Source: G965202915 sp965205955
GTDB lineage: Bacteria > Pseudomonadota > Gammaproteobacteria > Eutrophobiales > Eutrophobiaceae
Assembly (NCBI GenBank): GCA_965205955.1
Contig: OZ242192.1
Location: 1,984,001-2,048,000, forward strand
Length of the DNA stretch: 64,000 nt
Direction of reading: 5' to 3'
Part shown: positions 17,062-26,069 of the stretch, in pieces
Numbering within the stretch: the stretch's first letter is position 1
How the letters are laid out: each line of letters begins with the position of its first letter
The notes under the pieces: generated by a model
Seen by the model: the letters and a program-made list of their open reading frames with translations, nothing else
Database searches by the model: none
What the model was told of the DNA's origin: nothing
Program-made: the position numbers and the translations under genes

Positions 17062-17844
17062 ATGGCGCAATTTACCCTACCGAAAAACTCCAGGATCAAA
17101 CCGGGCAAGACCGTTGACGGCACAAACGGTGGCACCCACACAAAAACCATCAAAGTCTACCGCTGGGACCCGGACAAAGGCGCAAACCCCACGATAGACA
17201 ACTACCGGATCGACCTCGACAAATGCGGCCCGATGGTACTTGATGCGCTGATCCACATAAAAAACCAGCTCGACTCCACCCTCACCTTTCGCCGCTCCTG
17301 CCGCGAAGGGATCTGCGGCTCCTGTGCGATGAACGTCGGCGGCACAAACACCCTGGCCTGCACCAAGGCCATTGAAGACTTTTCCAATGACATTGCCGTC
17401 TACCCGCTGCCACACCTGCCGGTAATCAAAGATCTGGTGCCCGACCTCACCCATTTTTACGCCCAGTACTCCTCGATCAAACCCTGGCTCCAGACCCAGA
17501 CCCCGCCGCCGCCCGACTCCGAGCGCCTGCAATCCAAACAAGAACGCGCGCAACTGGACGGCCTGTACGAATGCATACTATGCGCCTGCTGCTCCGCCAG
17601 TTGCCCCAGCTACTGGTGGAATGGCGACCGCTATCTTGGCCCGGCCATTCTACTCCAGGCCTACCGCTGGATTGTCGACAGCCGCGACGAAAACACCGGA
17701 GAACGGCTGGACGAACTGGAAGACCCGTTCCGTCTCTACCGCTGCCATACAATCATGAACTGCACCAACACCTGTCCGAAAGGACTGAACCCGGCAAAGG
17801 CAATTGCCGAAATTAAAAAACTAATGCTTACACGCACCGTCTAG
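17062..17844 (+). CDS. sdhB: Succinate dehydrogenase iron-sulfur subunit
   Basis: 260 residues from the ATG at 17062, preceded by GGGAG; in-frame sequence upstream runs back into sdhA and is not family-like. The three clusters are present: 2Fe-2S (CREGICGSCAMN plus the later C of NTLAC), 4Fe-4S (CILCACCSASCP) and 3Fe-4S (CHTIMNCTNTCPKGL). The protein passes electrons from SdhA to quinone. An N-terminal extension of about 20 residues before the first strand is a little longer than in E. coli. sdhE begins 6 bases after the stop. Confidence 0.97.
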   Translation: MAQFTLPKNSRIKPGKTVDGTNGGTHTKTIKVYRWDPDKGANPTIDNYRIDLDKCGPMVLDALIHIKNQLDSTLTFRRSCREGICGSCAMNVGGTNTLACTKAIEDFSNDIAVYPLPHLPVIKDLVPDLTHFYAQYSSIKPWLQTQTPPPPDSERLQSKQERAQLDGLYECILCACCSASCPSYWWNGDRYLGPAILLQAYRWIVDSRDENTGERLDELEDPFRLYRCHTIMNCTNTCPKGLNPAKAIAEIKKLMLTRTV

Positions 17845-17849
17845 CATCC

Positions 17850-18086
17850 GTGGCGGACACCGACCGCTCCCGTCTGCTATGGCGCTGCCGCCGCGGCACC
17901 AGAGAAATGGATCTGCTGCTGCAACGCTTTATAGAGCGCCATTACCAGCGCCTTTCCGACAACGAAAAACGCATTTTTGACGACATGCTGAACGAATCCG
18001 ACCCGGATATTCTCTCTTGGATAATGAACAGAAGCCGCCCGCAACGCGACGATTTCAACCCGATCATCGCCCTGTTGCAACAATAA
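17850..18086 (+). CDS. sdhE: FAD assembly factor SdhE
   Basis: 78 residues starting at GTG. The RGTREMDLLLQRF block contains the RGxxE motif essential for promoting covalent flavinylation of SdhA. The five-helix bundle layout and length match SdhE/YgfY (DUF339). It follows sdhB by 6 bases. Together with the SdhAF4-like gene at the other end of the cluster, this locus carries two maturation factors for the flavoprotein subunit. Confidence 0.93.
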   Translation: MADTDRSRLLWRCRRGTREMDLLLQRFIERHYQRLSDNEKRIFDDMLNESDPDILSWIMNRSRPQRDDFNPIIALLQQ

Positions 18087-18096
18087 CCCGGAGCCT

Positions 18097-19107
18097 ATGA
18101 AGCACGAATGGCCCACCCATCTGCGGCAATCCGGCCGGTTTATCGGTTTCACCACCCTGGACGACACGGACAGACTCCTCCGGTCCGGTCAACACTTCCT
18201 GTTCGATCTCTCCCACCTGGCGATCCTCAGGATATCCGGCGGTGACGCACTATCATTCCTGAACAAGCAGCTCAGCAACGACGTCTCCGATATTGCCCAA
18301 ACAGGCTGCCAGCTCAGCGCCTGGTGCAACCCCCGCGGGCAGGTCATCAGCAACTTCATACTCATCAACACCGGCCGCGCCTTCTACATCCTGCTTCCCG
18401 CAGACCTGGCCGCCACCGTAGCAAAGCGGCTGGCCATATTCACACTACGCGCCCAGGTACGCATAGAAGACCTCGGCAACCAATACCTGCTGTTAGGCGC
18501 CAACAACAGCGAACCCCTGCACCACCTGTGCCCCGGTGAAACAACAGACCTTCAGCCCGGCAAGATCACTGCCGGACCAGACCCGCTGATCATCACACTG
18601 CCCGAACCGCTCGACCGGCTGATAATCTTGTCGCAATCCGGCGACATACCATCCACCCGCGACCGGCAGCCCGTATTCCTTACCGACGCCCTCTCCTGGC
18701 AATACCTCGACATCAAACAAGGCATCCCCTTCATAACCGCCACAACCAGCGAACAATTCCTGCCGCAAATGCTCAACCTTGACCTGCTTGCCGCGCTGAA
18801 CCTGGGCAAAGGCTGCTTTCCGGGGCAGGAAATCATCGCACGCCTGCACTATCGCGGCACACTGAAGCGCCGCACCATACCCGCCACCACCGAAGCCGAG
18901 GCCCGCGCCGGCGACACCGTTTCCTGCAATGGCGACAGCCGCCCCATCGGCACAATACTATCTGCCGTAAAGACCAACCGGGACAAAACCGCCCTGCTGA
19001 TCGCCCTCGAACTCAAGCGCCCCGGATCCGGCCAAATACACCTCTCCGGCAAGCCCGGTTGCAGCGTAACACTCGAACCGCTCCCCTACCCCATCAACCC
19101 GGAGTAA
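18097..19107 (+). CDS. ygfZ: tRNA-modifying/Fe-S maintenance protein YgfZ (folate-binding, CAF17 family)
   Basis: 336 residues. YgfZ/CAF17 proteins bind tetrahydrofolate and support MiaB and other Fe-S enzymes. The signature KGCFPGQEIIARLHYRG sits near residue 250 with the conserved Cys, and the N-terminal GCVT-like folate domain (LSHLAILRISGGDALSFL, near residue 45) is clear. A GGAG ribosome site lies 5 bases upstream of the ATG. It follows sdhE by 10 bases, in the same likely operon, and could support cluster assembly in SdhB, which is inference. Confidence 0.93.
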   Translation: MKHEWPTHLRQSGRFIGFTTLDDTDRLLRSGQHFLFDLSHLAILRISGGDALSFLNKQLSNDVSDIAQTGCQLSAWCNPRGQVISNFILINTGRAFYILLPADLAATVAKRLAIFTLRAQVRIEDLGNQYLLLGANNSEPLHHLCPGETTDLQPGKITAGPDPLIITLPEPLDRLIILSQSGDIPSTRDRQPVFLTDALSWQYLDIKQGIPFITATTSEQFLPQMLNLDLLAALNLGKGCFPGQEIIARLHYRGTLKRRTIPATTEAEARAGDTVSCNGDSRPIGTILSAVKTNRDKTALLIALELKRPGSGQIHLSGKPGCSVTLEPLPYPINPE

Positions 19108-19109
19108 CC

Positions 19110-20087
19110 ATGCTTGCCGAAAGCCGGTTTCGCCCTGCCTGGTGGCTTAAAAACAACCACCTGCAGACCATATGGCCGGCGCTCTTTCGCCGCCCGAAAA
19201 AAATCCCCTTACAATGGCAGACCTTCGACACCGGCGACGGCGACTTCATCGACCTCGTCTGGACCCGGGCCAACAACGGGCCAATCATAATCCTGTTACA
19301 CGGACTTGAAGGCTCCATACGCTCCCATTACATAAGCGGGATGCTGCACCGTATCGAAACCCGCGGCTGGCAGGGAGTCCTGATGCACTTCCGAGGATGC
19401 AGCGGCCGGCACAACAAACTCCAATGCAGTTACCATTCAGGAGAAACCGGCGACCTGCGCCGCCTGATCCAACACCTGCGGCAGCGCCATCCAGAGCGCG
19501 ACCTGGCCGTCATCGGCTACTCCCTCGGCGGCAACGTACTGCTCAAATATCTGGGCGAAGAAAAACACCGCAGCACACTAAAGGCCGCCGTCGCCGTATC
19601 GGTGCCATTCGAGTTGGCCAAAGGCTCGGCAAGACTCGGGCAGGGAATATCACGCCTGTACCAACGCAGATTCATAAAAAGCCTCACCGACAAAATGCGC
19701 TCCAAATTTCAAGACCGGCAAGTGCCCTTTGACCTCGGGCAGCTCGACAAATGGCATACCCTCCCCCTGTTTGACCACTACGTCACCGCCCGCCTGCACG
19801 GCTTTGAAGGCGCCGACGACTACTACACAAAATGCAGCAGCCGGCAATTCCTGCCATCCATAAAGACCCCGACCCTGATCATCCATGCCGCCGACGACCC
19901 CTTCATCCCCGCCGCCGCCATCCCCTCCCTGCCGGAACTATCTCCGCAGGTAACCCTCGAACTGACACACGCAGGCGGGCATGTGGGATTTATCTCCGGA
20001 ACATCCCCATTCAAACCCGATTACTGGCTGGAAAAACGCATTCCGGCCTTTTTACAGGAAAAACTACCATCAGGAGCGCAAAAATGA
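19110..20087 (+). CDS. yheT: Alpha/beta hydrolase, YheT family
   Basis: 325 residues from ATG 19110, where GGAG precedes the start and the ygfZ stop is 2 bases away. The PAWWLKNNHLQTIWPALFRR N-terminus is the YheT signature. Catalytic triad pieces are visible: nucleophile Ser in GYSLGGN, Asp in ADDPFIP and His near HAGGHVGF. The oxyanion region LLHGLEGS is intact. The natural substrate of the family is unknown (esterase-like). The stop overlaps the dsbB start (ATGA). Confidence 0.92.
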   Translation: MLAESRFRPAWWLKNNHLQTIWPALFRRPKKIPLQWQTFDTGDGDFIDLVWTRANNGPIIILLHGLEGSIRSHYISGMLHRIETRGWQGVLMHFRGCSGRHNKLQCSYHSGETGDLRRLIQHLRQRHPERDLAVIGYSLGGNVLLKYLGEEKHRSTLKAAVAVSVPFELAKGSARLGQGISRLYQRRFIKSLTDKMRSKFQDRQVPFDLGQLDKWHTLPLFDHYVTARLHGFEGADDYYTKCSSRQFLPSIKTPTLIIHAADDPFIPAAAIPSLPELSPQVTLELTHAGGHVGFISGTSPFKPDYWLEKRIPAFLQEKLPSGAQK

Positions 20088-20605
20088 CCGCAAAATTACC
20101 CAACCTATTCACCACAAGAACCCAGTTCCTGCTCATATTCATAGTCTGCATCGCATTACTCGGATTTGGGCTTTATCTGGAACATGCGGTGGGCCTGGAA
20201 CCCTGCCCGCTTTGCATCCTGCAGCGGATGGCATATCTACTCATTGCCGCAGTATCCCTGACAGCGGCCATTCACAGGCCGGATGAATTTGCCGGAAAAA
20301 TATATAATAGTGCAATCTTCTTGATTGCACTGGCGGGAGCGGCCACTGCCGGGCGCCAGATCTGGCTACAACACCTGCCACCGGAAAAAGTGCCCGAATG
20401 CGGCCCGGGGCTGGCATACATGCTGGAGATATTTCCATTTTGGGACACCATGAAAATAGTGTTCGCCGGCTCCGGCGAGTGTGCAGAAGTACAATGGCGC
20501 TTCATCGGCCTGAGCATCGCAGAATGGAGTATTATCTGGTTCCTGTTGATCTGTGCCGTCTCACTACTGGCGATCTTCTATCCCCAATCCCCGCACCGGC
20601 AATAA
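20084..20605 (+). CDS. dsbB: Disulfide bond formation protein B
   Basis: 173 residues from the ATG at 20084, with AGGAG 6 bases upstream. Four membrane helices flank two periplasmic loops: the first has CPLC (residues about 44-47) after LYLEHAVGLEP, and the second has the other Cys pair (PECGPGL and GECAEVQW). DsbB reoxidises DsbA and hands electrons to quinone in the inner membrane. The ATG overlaps the end of the hydrolase gene. The 180 bases that follow before convergent ffh show nothing I can name. Confidence 0.94.
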   Translation: MTAKLPNLFTTRTQFLLIFIVCIALLGFGLYLEHAVGLEPCPLCILQRMAYLLIAAVSLTAAIHRPDEFAGKIYNSAIFLIALAGAATAGRQIWLQHLPPEKVPECGPGLAYMLEIFPFWDTMKIVFAGSGECAEVQWRFIGLSIAEWSIIWFLLICAVSLLAIFYPQSPHRQ

Positions 20606-20785
20606 AGGCGGATCTACTTATGCACAGCCTTTTAAAAATGAACCATATCGCAAGGCCCCCTCTTTGCCCCGGCAACCGCTGGTCCGGTGAGGCACAACGG
20701 CCGATAGGGTGTTGAAACCGGCAGGTTGCGGTTGCAACAGCGGGCCGGGGTATCTCAAGTCGGTCAGCGGTCTGAGCTGCGATGA

Positions 20786-22144
20786 TTAAAATTTCATTCC
20801 CGGTGGAAGATGGCCGCTGAAATTGCGCAGCATCTCCGTCATGCCGCCTTTTTTGGCAAAACGCTTCATCATTTTCTGCATTTGGGTAAATTGCTTCAAC
20901 AAACGATTCACGTCCTGAATGCGCCCGCCCGATCCTTGTGCAATCCGTCTTTTACGCGAGCCGTTTAGTACTGCCGGTCGCCGCCTCTCATCGGGGGTCA
21001 TGGAGTCTATAATTGCCGCCCAGCGGATAAATTGACCGGTAGCGGTATCCGCGGAAGATATGGGTAATTGCGCCATGCCTGGGAGCTTGTCAAGCACGCT
21101 TCCAAGACCGCCCATGCTAATGATTTGATCCAACTGTTCACGAAAGTCAACCAGGTTGAAGCCCCGGCCTTTTTTTATTTTGCCGGCCCATTTTTCGGTT
21201 TTGGCATGATCGGTTTTTTGCTGGAGTTCTTCGATCAGGCTGAGTGCGTCTCCCATGCCGAGTATGCGTGATGCAATCCGCTCGGGATGAAACGGTATCA
21301 ATTCATCGATTTTTTCACCGGTCCCCAGAAATTTGATGGGGCATCCGGTACTATGCCGCACGGTGAGCGCCGCGCCGCCCCTGGCATCACTATCGGTTTT
21401 TGTAAGGATGATTCCGCTGAGCGCAACCGCCGCACCAAAGGCGCCGGCGGCATTGACGGCATCCTGCCCCATCATGCTGTCCATAATAAACAGGGTTTCA
21501 ACCGGGGCAAGCTGTTGTTGTAATTCCTGAATTTCACGCATCATGCGCTCGTCAATATGCAAGCGGCCAGCGGTGTCGATAATCAGGACATCGGCGGATT
21601 GCCGGCGGGCAAAGGTCACCGCCTCTTCGGCAATGGCGGCAGGTTCGCCGGAGCGGTTCTCCTGGCGCCAGAGTAGATCGTTGTCGCTTGCCAGTATCCG
21701 CAGCTGCTCGATTGCCGCAGGCCGGTATACATCGCAGCTTGCCACCATTACGGTTTTTTTCAGGTTGCGTTTTATCCAGTATCCAAGCCTGGCAACCGTT
21801 GTGGTTTTACCGGCTCCCTGCAAGCCTACCGTCAAGATGACCGCCGGCGGCGGGGTGTCAATATGCAATCCCTGATGCCCGCCTCCCATCAGTGTGATCA
21901 GTTCTTCATGCACTATTTTGATCAGCGCCTGACCGGGGCTAAGGCTGGATTGTATTTCCCGGCCGAGGGCGCGTTCTTTTACTTGTTGAATAAATTGTTT
22001 GGCTACAGGCAGCGCAACGTCGGCTTCGAGCAAGGTCATGCGCACTTCCCGCAGAGTGGCGCTGATGTTTTCTTCGCTCAGGCGGCCTGCCCCGCGTATG
22101 TTTTTCAGCGTGCGGGTTAATTTTTCGGTTAGGTGACTAAACAT
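20786..22144 (-). CDS. ffh: Signal recognition particle protein
   Basis: 452 residues from the ATG at 22144 (MFSHLTEKLTRTLKNIRG); a farther upstream Met adds 18 non-family residues. The N domain is followed by the GTPase G domain with GLQGAGKTTTVARLG, DTAGRLHID, TKTDSDARGG, then the methionine-rich M domain ending in MQKMMKRFAKKGGM, which binds signal sequences and 4.5S RNA. It targets membrane proteins with FtsY. It diverges from the CcsA-like gene, an arrangement common in gammaproteobacteria. Confidence 0.97.
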   Translation of the reverse strand: MFSHLTEKLTRTLKNIRGAGRLSEENISATLREVRMTLLEADVALPVAKQFIQQVKERALGREIQSSLSPGQALIKIVHEELITLMGGGHQGLHIDTPPPAVILTVGLQGAGKTTTVARLGYWIKRNLKKTVMVASCDVYRPAAIEQLRILASDNDLLWRQENRSGEPAAIAEEAVTFARRQSADVLIIDTAGRLHIDERMMREIQELQQQLAPVETLFIMDSMMGQDAVNAAGAFGAAVALSGIILTKTDSDARGGAALTVRHSTGCPIKFLGTGEKIDELIPFHPERIASRILGMGDALSLIEELQQKTDHAKTEKWAGKIKKGRGFNLVDFREQLDQIISMGGLGSVLDKLPGMAQLPISSADTATGQFIRWAAIIDSMTPDERRRPAVLNGSRKRRIAQGSGGRIQDVNRLLKQFTQMQKMMKRFAKKGGMTEMLRNFSGHLPPGMKF

Positions 22145-22348
22145 CTGTGTTGTGTGAGTTTCAACGGCTGCTGCCGGGTAAAAACGGGATTTTATCATTA
22201 TAGGGGAGGTTTTTGCCAGACGGAGGAAGCTCTTGGTGGGGGGGGTTCTGCGCTGGGGGAAAAATATATTTCCGTCCGGCGGCGCTGTTGCCTAAAATGG
22301 GTGTATCAAATATGCCGCTCTCTATCTTGAATATATGATACTTGTATA

Positions 22349-23161
22349 ATGAATAGCCCTGTTATCCTCATCCTGGCGATTGCCGGCTATCTGCTGGCGA
22401 GTTTTATGCTGCTTATGCGTTTTGCCCGTACCTTCAAGGCCGATTTTTTAGCAAATTTTATATATATTGCCTCCGCCGCCGCGGTGATCGCACATGGGTT
22501 TTTACTGCATCGGACGATATTTACCGGCAATGGCCTCGATCTGGGATTCTATAACGCGCTGTCGTTGATGGCATGGGTCGCGGCCGTCATCGGCATGCTT
22601 ACCGCACTGGTGAAGCCGATAAACAGCCTGCTGCTGCTGATTATCTATCCGCTGGCGATACTACTGCTGCTGCTGCAGAACTATTTGCATGATCCGGGAA
22701 ATGCGTCCGGTTCGCCGCCATTCGGGATGCAGTTCCATATCGTCCTGTCGATTATTTCATACAGCTTGCTGGCTATTGCCGCTCTGCAATCCTGTATGCT
22801 GTATGTTCAGGAATATGCGCTGCGCAATAAACGTTTCACCAAACTGTTCAATATATTGCCGCCGATGCAGTTTATGGAAAGTCTGTTGGTACAGCTGATC
22901 ATTATCGGCTTCTTTTTATTGAGTCTGAGCCTGGCATCCGGGCTGATGTTTGTCTCTGATATTTTCGATCAGCATCTCTCGCATAAAACGGTATTTTCTC
23001 TCTGTGCCTGGTGTATCTACGGCGTCCTGCTATGGGGACGGTGGAGCGCGGGATGGCGGGGAATTACTATTGTTAAGTGGACGCTGGGCGGGTTTTTTCT
23101 GCTGCTGCTGGCCTATTTTGGCTCAAAAATGGTGCTGGAGTTGATTCTGCAGCGGGTGTGA
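22349..23161 (+). CDS. CcsA/HemX-like inner membrane protein (YpjD type)
   Basis: 270 residues with eight predicted membrane helices and the CcsA-like core (GMQFHIVLSIISYSLLAIAALQS, then FNILPPMQFMESLL). In this family the large version handles heme for cytochrome c assembly; this short YpjD version next to ffh is widespread and its role is unproven. Divergent from ffh over a 204-base gap. A CorC/HlyC gene follows on the same strand, the usual order. Confidence 0.88.
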   Translation: MNSPVILILAIAGYLLASFMLLMRFARTFKADFLANFIYIASAAAVIAHGFLLHRTIFTGNGLDLGFYNALSLMAWVAAVIGMLTALVKPINSLLLLIIYPLAILLLLLQNYLHDPGNASGSPPFGMQFHIVLSIISYSLLAIAALQSCMLYVQEYALRNKRFTKLFNILPPMQFMESLLVQLIIIGFFLLSLSLASGLMFVSDIFDQHLSHKTVFSLCAWCIYGVLLWGRWSAGWRGITIVKWTLGGFFLLLLAYFGSKMVLELILQRV

Positions 23162-23229
23162 TTGATTCGGGCTTGACATGCCTTCCGTTTGCATCAAAAT
23201 GACGCTAAGCCCATGCTCAGAATAATTAC

Positions 23230-24507
23230 TTGAACGATATTCCCCTATCCGTGCTGTTTGGTTCGCTCGGGGTCGCTATTGTATTGTCCGCCTTTTTTTC
23301 GGGTTCGGAGACGGGAATGATGGCGCTGAACCGCTACCGCTTGCGCCACCTGGTTAAGAGTAATAACCAGTCGGCAATCATCGTGAACCGCTTGTTGCAA
23401 CGCCCCGACCGGTTAATCGGCCTGATCCTGCTCGGAAATAATCTCGTCAATATCATCGCCGCCACTATTGCAACCTTGATTGGCCTGAGGTTGCTGGGTG
23501 ATCTGGGTGTGGCGCTGGCGCCTTTTATCCTGGTTTTCGTCTTCCTGATCTTTGCGGAAGTGCTGCCTAAAACCATCGCGGCGCTATATCCTGAGGGGGT
23601 TGCGTTTCCGGCTGCTTATGTGTTGTCGGTGTTGATGAAGGTCTGCTATCCGGCGGTGTTCGTCATCAATAAAATTTCAAACAGTATACTGGCTTTGTTC
23701 AGGATCAATCCGGCAGAGCAGGCAAAAATGTCGCTGTCACTGGATGAGCTGCATACGGTCGTCAGGGAGGCTGGTCATTTGATCTCGCCGAATCATCAGA
23801 AGATGTTGACGGGGATCCTCGATCTGGAAAAGGCTACGGTGGATGATATTATGGTCCCGCGCAATGAGTTGGTTGCGATTGATATAAATCAACCTATCAA
23901 CAAGATCATCGAGCAGCTGAATCACGGCCAGCATACCCGTTTGCCGGTGTATGAGGGTGATATTGATAATGTTATCGGTGTGCTGCACGTCCGCCGTATT
24001 CTCCGGCTGTTGTCGGATAATAGTGCGCCGGATTCCGAGGCGTTCAGGGAGACCCTGTCTACACCGTATTTCGTGCCTAAAGGCGCGCCGCTGCATACAC
24101 AGTTGCTGAATTTTCAGCGTCAGAAACGCCGCTATGGCCTGGTGGTGGATGAATATGGCGTCATTCAGGGCATTGTAACGCTGGAAGATATACTCGAGGA
24201 GATTGTGGGTGAGTTCACAACGGATATGCAGACCTTCAATCAGAATATACAGTTGCAGGAGAATGGCTCGTATATGGTGGATGGGTCGGTGACACTGCGG
24301 GATCTGAACCGGCAATTGCAGTGGCAGTTGCCGACCACGGGGGCAAAGACTTTGAATGGCCTGATCCTGGAGCAACTGGAGCATATCCCGGTTGCCGGCA
24401 CCAGCCTGCGTATAGAAAATTATACGATAGAGGTTACTCAGGTGCTGGATAATGCGATTAAGAAGGTCAGGGTTATTGCGGAAAACCGGGGGCAGATACC
24501 GGCCTAG
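23230..24507 (+). CDS. CorC/HlyC family protein with DUF21 membrane domain and CBS pair (YfjD-like)
   Basis: 425 residues starting at TTG. The N-terminal DUF21/CNNM membrane domain (FFSGSETGMMALNRYRL, then NLVNIIAATIATLIGL) is followed by two CBS domains (about 205-330, with VPRNELVAID, TRLPVYEGDIDNVIGVLH and GLVVDEYGVIQGIVTLEDIL) and a C-terminal CorC_HlyC domain. Family members are linked to magnesium export or resistance. The TTG start has no strong ribosome site, but no other start covers the conserved N-terminus. Convergent with radA, 26 bases apart. Confidence 0.92.
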   Translation: MNDIPLSVLFGSLGVAIVLSAFFSGSETGMMALNRYRLRHLVKSNNQSAIIVNRLLQRPDRLIGLILLGNNLVNIIAATIATLIGLRLLGDLGVALAPFILVFVFLIFAEVLPKTIAALYPEGVAFPAAYVLSVLMKVCYPAVFVINKISNSILALFRINPAEQAKMSLSLDELHTVVREAGHLISPNHQKMLTGILDLEKATVDDIMVPRNELVAIDINQPINKIIEQLNHGQHTRLPVYEGDIDNVIGVLHVRRILRLLSDNSAPDSEAFRETLSTPYFVPKGAPLHTQLLNFQRQKRRYGLVVDEYGVIQGIVTLEDILEEIVGEFTTDMQTFNQNIQLQENGSYMVDGSVTLRDLNRQLQWQLPTTGAKTLNGLILEQLEHIPVAGTSLRIENYTIEVTQVLDNAIKKVRVIAENRGQIPA

Positions 24508-24533
24508 CCTGCTGCGGGCGTATGCGGCGACGG

Positions 24534-25904
24534 TCAGGAAAGCGGTTCGAGCGCCTGTATTGCTGCCTGCACGTTTCCCGCTGTACTGATATTCAGGCCG
24601 TCAATCGCCCGTCTGGGTTTGTTGGCCACCGGAATAATGGCGTTTTTGAAACCGTGTTTTGCCGCTTCGTTCAATCTTTCCAGCCCGCTCTGAACCGGGC
24701 GAATTTCTCCGGATAAGCCTACTTCTCCAAATACGACCAGATCCATCGGCAGGGGTTGGTTGCGTAGACTGGAAATGATCGCCAGCAGAATGGCCAGATC
24801 GGCGCCGGTCTCGTTGATACTGACTCCGCCTACTACGTTGATGTACACGTCTTGATCGGCGGTGACTATACCGGCATGGCGGTGCAGTACCGCCAAAAGC
24901 ATCGCCAGCCGGTTGTGTTCCATCCCCAGGATGACGCGGCGGGGATTGCTCAGGTGGCTGGTGTCTACCAATGCCTGTACCTCGATCAGGATGGGGCGGG
25001 TGCCTTCCCGCATGACCATTACAATGGAACCAGATACCTGCTCGTCTCCGCGTGACAGAAATATCGCCGAGGGATTGTTCACTTCCCGCAGGCCTTTGTC
25101 GGTCATGGCAAAGATCCCCAGTTCATTGACGGCTCCGAAGCGGTTCTTGACGGCGCGCACGATCCGGTAGCGACTGCCACTGTCGCCTTCAAAATATAAG
25201 ACTGTGTCTACCATGTGTTCAAGCACCCTCGGTCCGGCCAGGACTCCTTCTTTGGTCACGTGTCCGACAAGAAAAACAGCGGCGCCGCTTTGCTTGGCAA
25301 ACTGCACCAGCCGGGCGGCGCATTCCCGAACCTGGGCGACCGATCCGGGAGCGGATTGCAGCAGTTCACTGTATATCGTCTGGATGGAATCAATCACGAC
25401 GATCTGCGGCTGCTCGCGGACGACCACGTCCAGCACCCTTTCGAGTTTGTTGTCGGTGAACAGCCGCAGGTCATCGAGAGGCAAACCCAGTCTTTGCGCT
25501 CTCAATCCAACTTGTTGCGCCGATTCTTCACCGGTGACATAAAGGCTGCTTATATTGCCGGTCCGCCGGAGTCCCGACAGGGTCTGCAATAATAGCGTGG
25601 ATTTGCCGATACCCGGATCGCCCCCTATTAAAATTACCGAGCCGCCAACCACTCCGCCACCGATAACCCTGTCGAGTTCTGAAATCCCGGTACGCTGGCG
25701 CGGCTCATCATCGAGATGAACCGCATGTAGCGACAGTACTTCCGCCGGCTGGCCGAAATGCCCGCCGGGCGGCGAGGACCCGGTGACAATCTCGGCTATG
25801 CTGTTCCAGGATTGGCACTCGGCGCATTGTCCGGCCCATTTTGGCGCCAGTGTGCCGCATTCATTGCATTGAAACTGTGTCTTCGTCCGGGTCATATTGC
25901 TCAT
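24534..25904 (-). CDS. radA: DNA repair protein RadA
   Basis: 456 residues. The zinc finger (CNECG and CAECQSW), the RecA-like core with Walker A GGDPGIGKSTLLLQ, the RadA-specific KNRFG motif (VKNRFGAVNELG) and the Lon-protease-like C-terminal domain are all in order. RadA is a branch-migration helicase in recombination. The ATG at 25904 is preferred; another ATG three codons later is equally plausible, and a farther upstream one adds unrelated residues. It lies downstream of dnaB in the same direction. Confidence 0.96.
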   Translation of the reverse strand: MSNMTRTKTQFQCNECGTLAPKWAGQCAECQSWNSIAEIVTGSSPPGGHFGQPAEVLSLHAVHLDDEPRQRTGISELDRVIGGGVVGGSVILIGGDPGIGKSTLLLQTLSGLRRTGNISSLYVTGEESAQQVGLRAQRLGLPLDDLRLFTDNKLERVLDVVVREQPQIVVIDSIQTIYSELLQSAPGSVAQVRECAARLVQFAKQSGAAVFLVGHVTKEGVLAGPRVLEHMVDTVLYFEGDSGSRYRIVRAVKNRFGAVNELGIFAMTDKGLREVNNPSAIFLSRGDEQVSGSIVMVMREGTRPILIEVQALVDTSHLSNPRRVILGMEHNRLAMLLAVLHRHAGIVTADQDVYINVVGGVSINETGADLAILLAIISSLRNQPLPMDLVVFGEVGLSGEIRPVQSGLERLNEAAKHGFKNAIIPVANKPRRAIDGLNISTAGNVQAAIQALEPLS

Positions 25905-26069
25905 ATTCCACAAGTATAAAGGGGGTATCAACCGGAGCGGGTGGTTTGTTTTCTCAGGCGCTGCATCCGTAAATTACCGGCGCCCGGCCTGCGTCCCTGG
26001 TCCGGCAACCATGGATTTATACGAGAATAATCAGGTTGGAGTCCTGAAAAAAGCGCCGATCACCCGGCA

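Noticed and set aside
20606..20785. Possible small RNA between dsbB and ffh (SRP RNA considered)
   Set aside because: The sequence lacks the conserved SRP RNA tetraloop and GGAAGGAAGCAGCC-like core, and no stable typical fold was found by eye.
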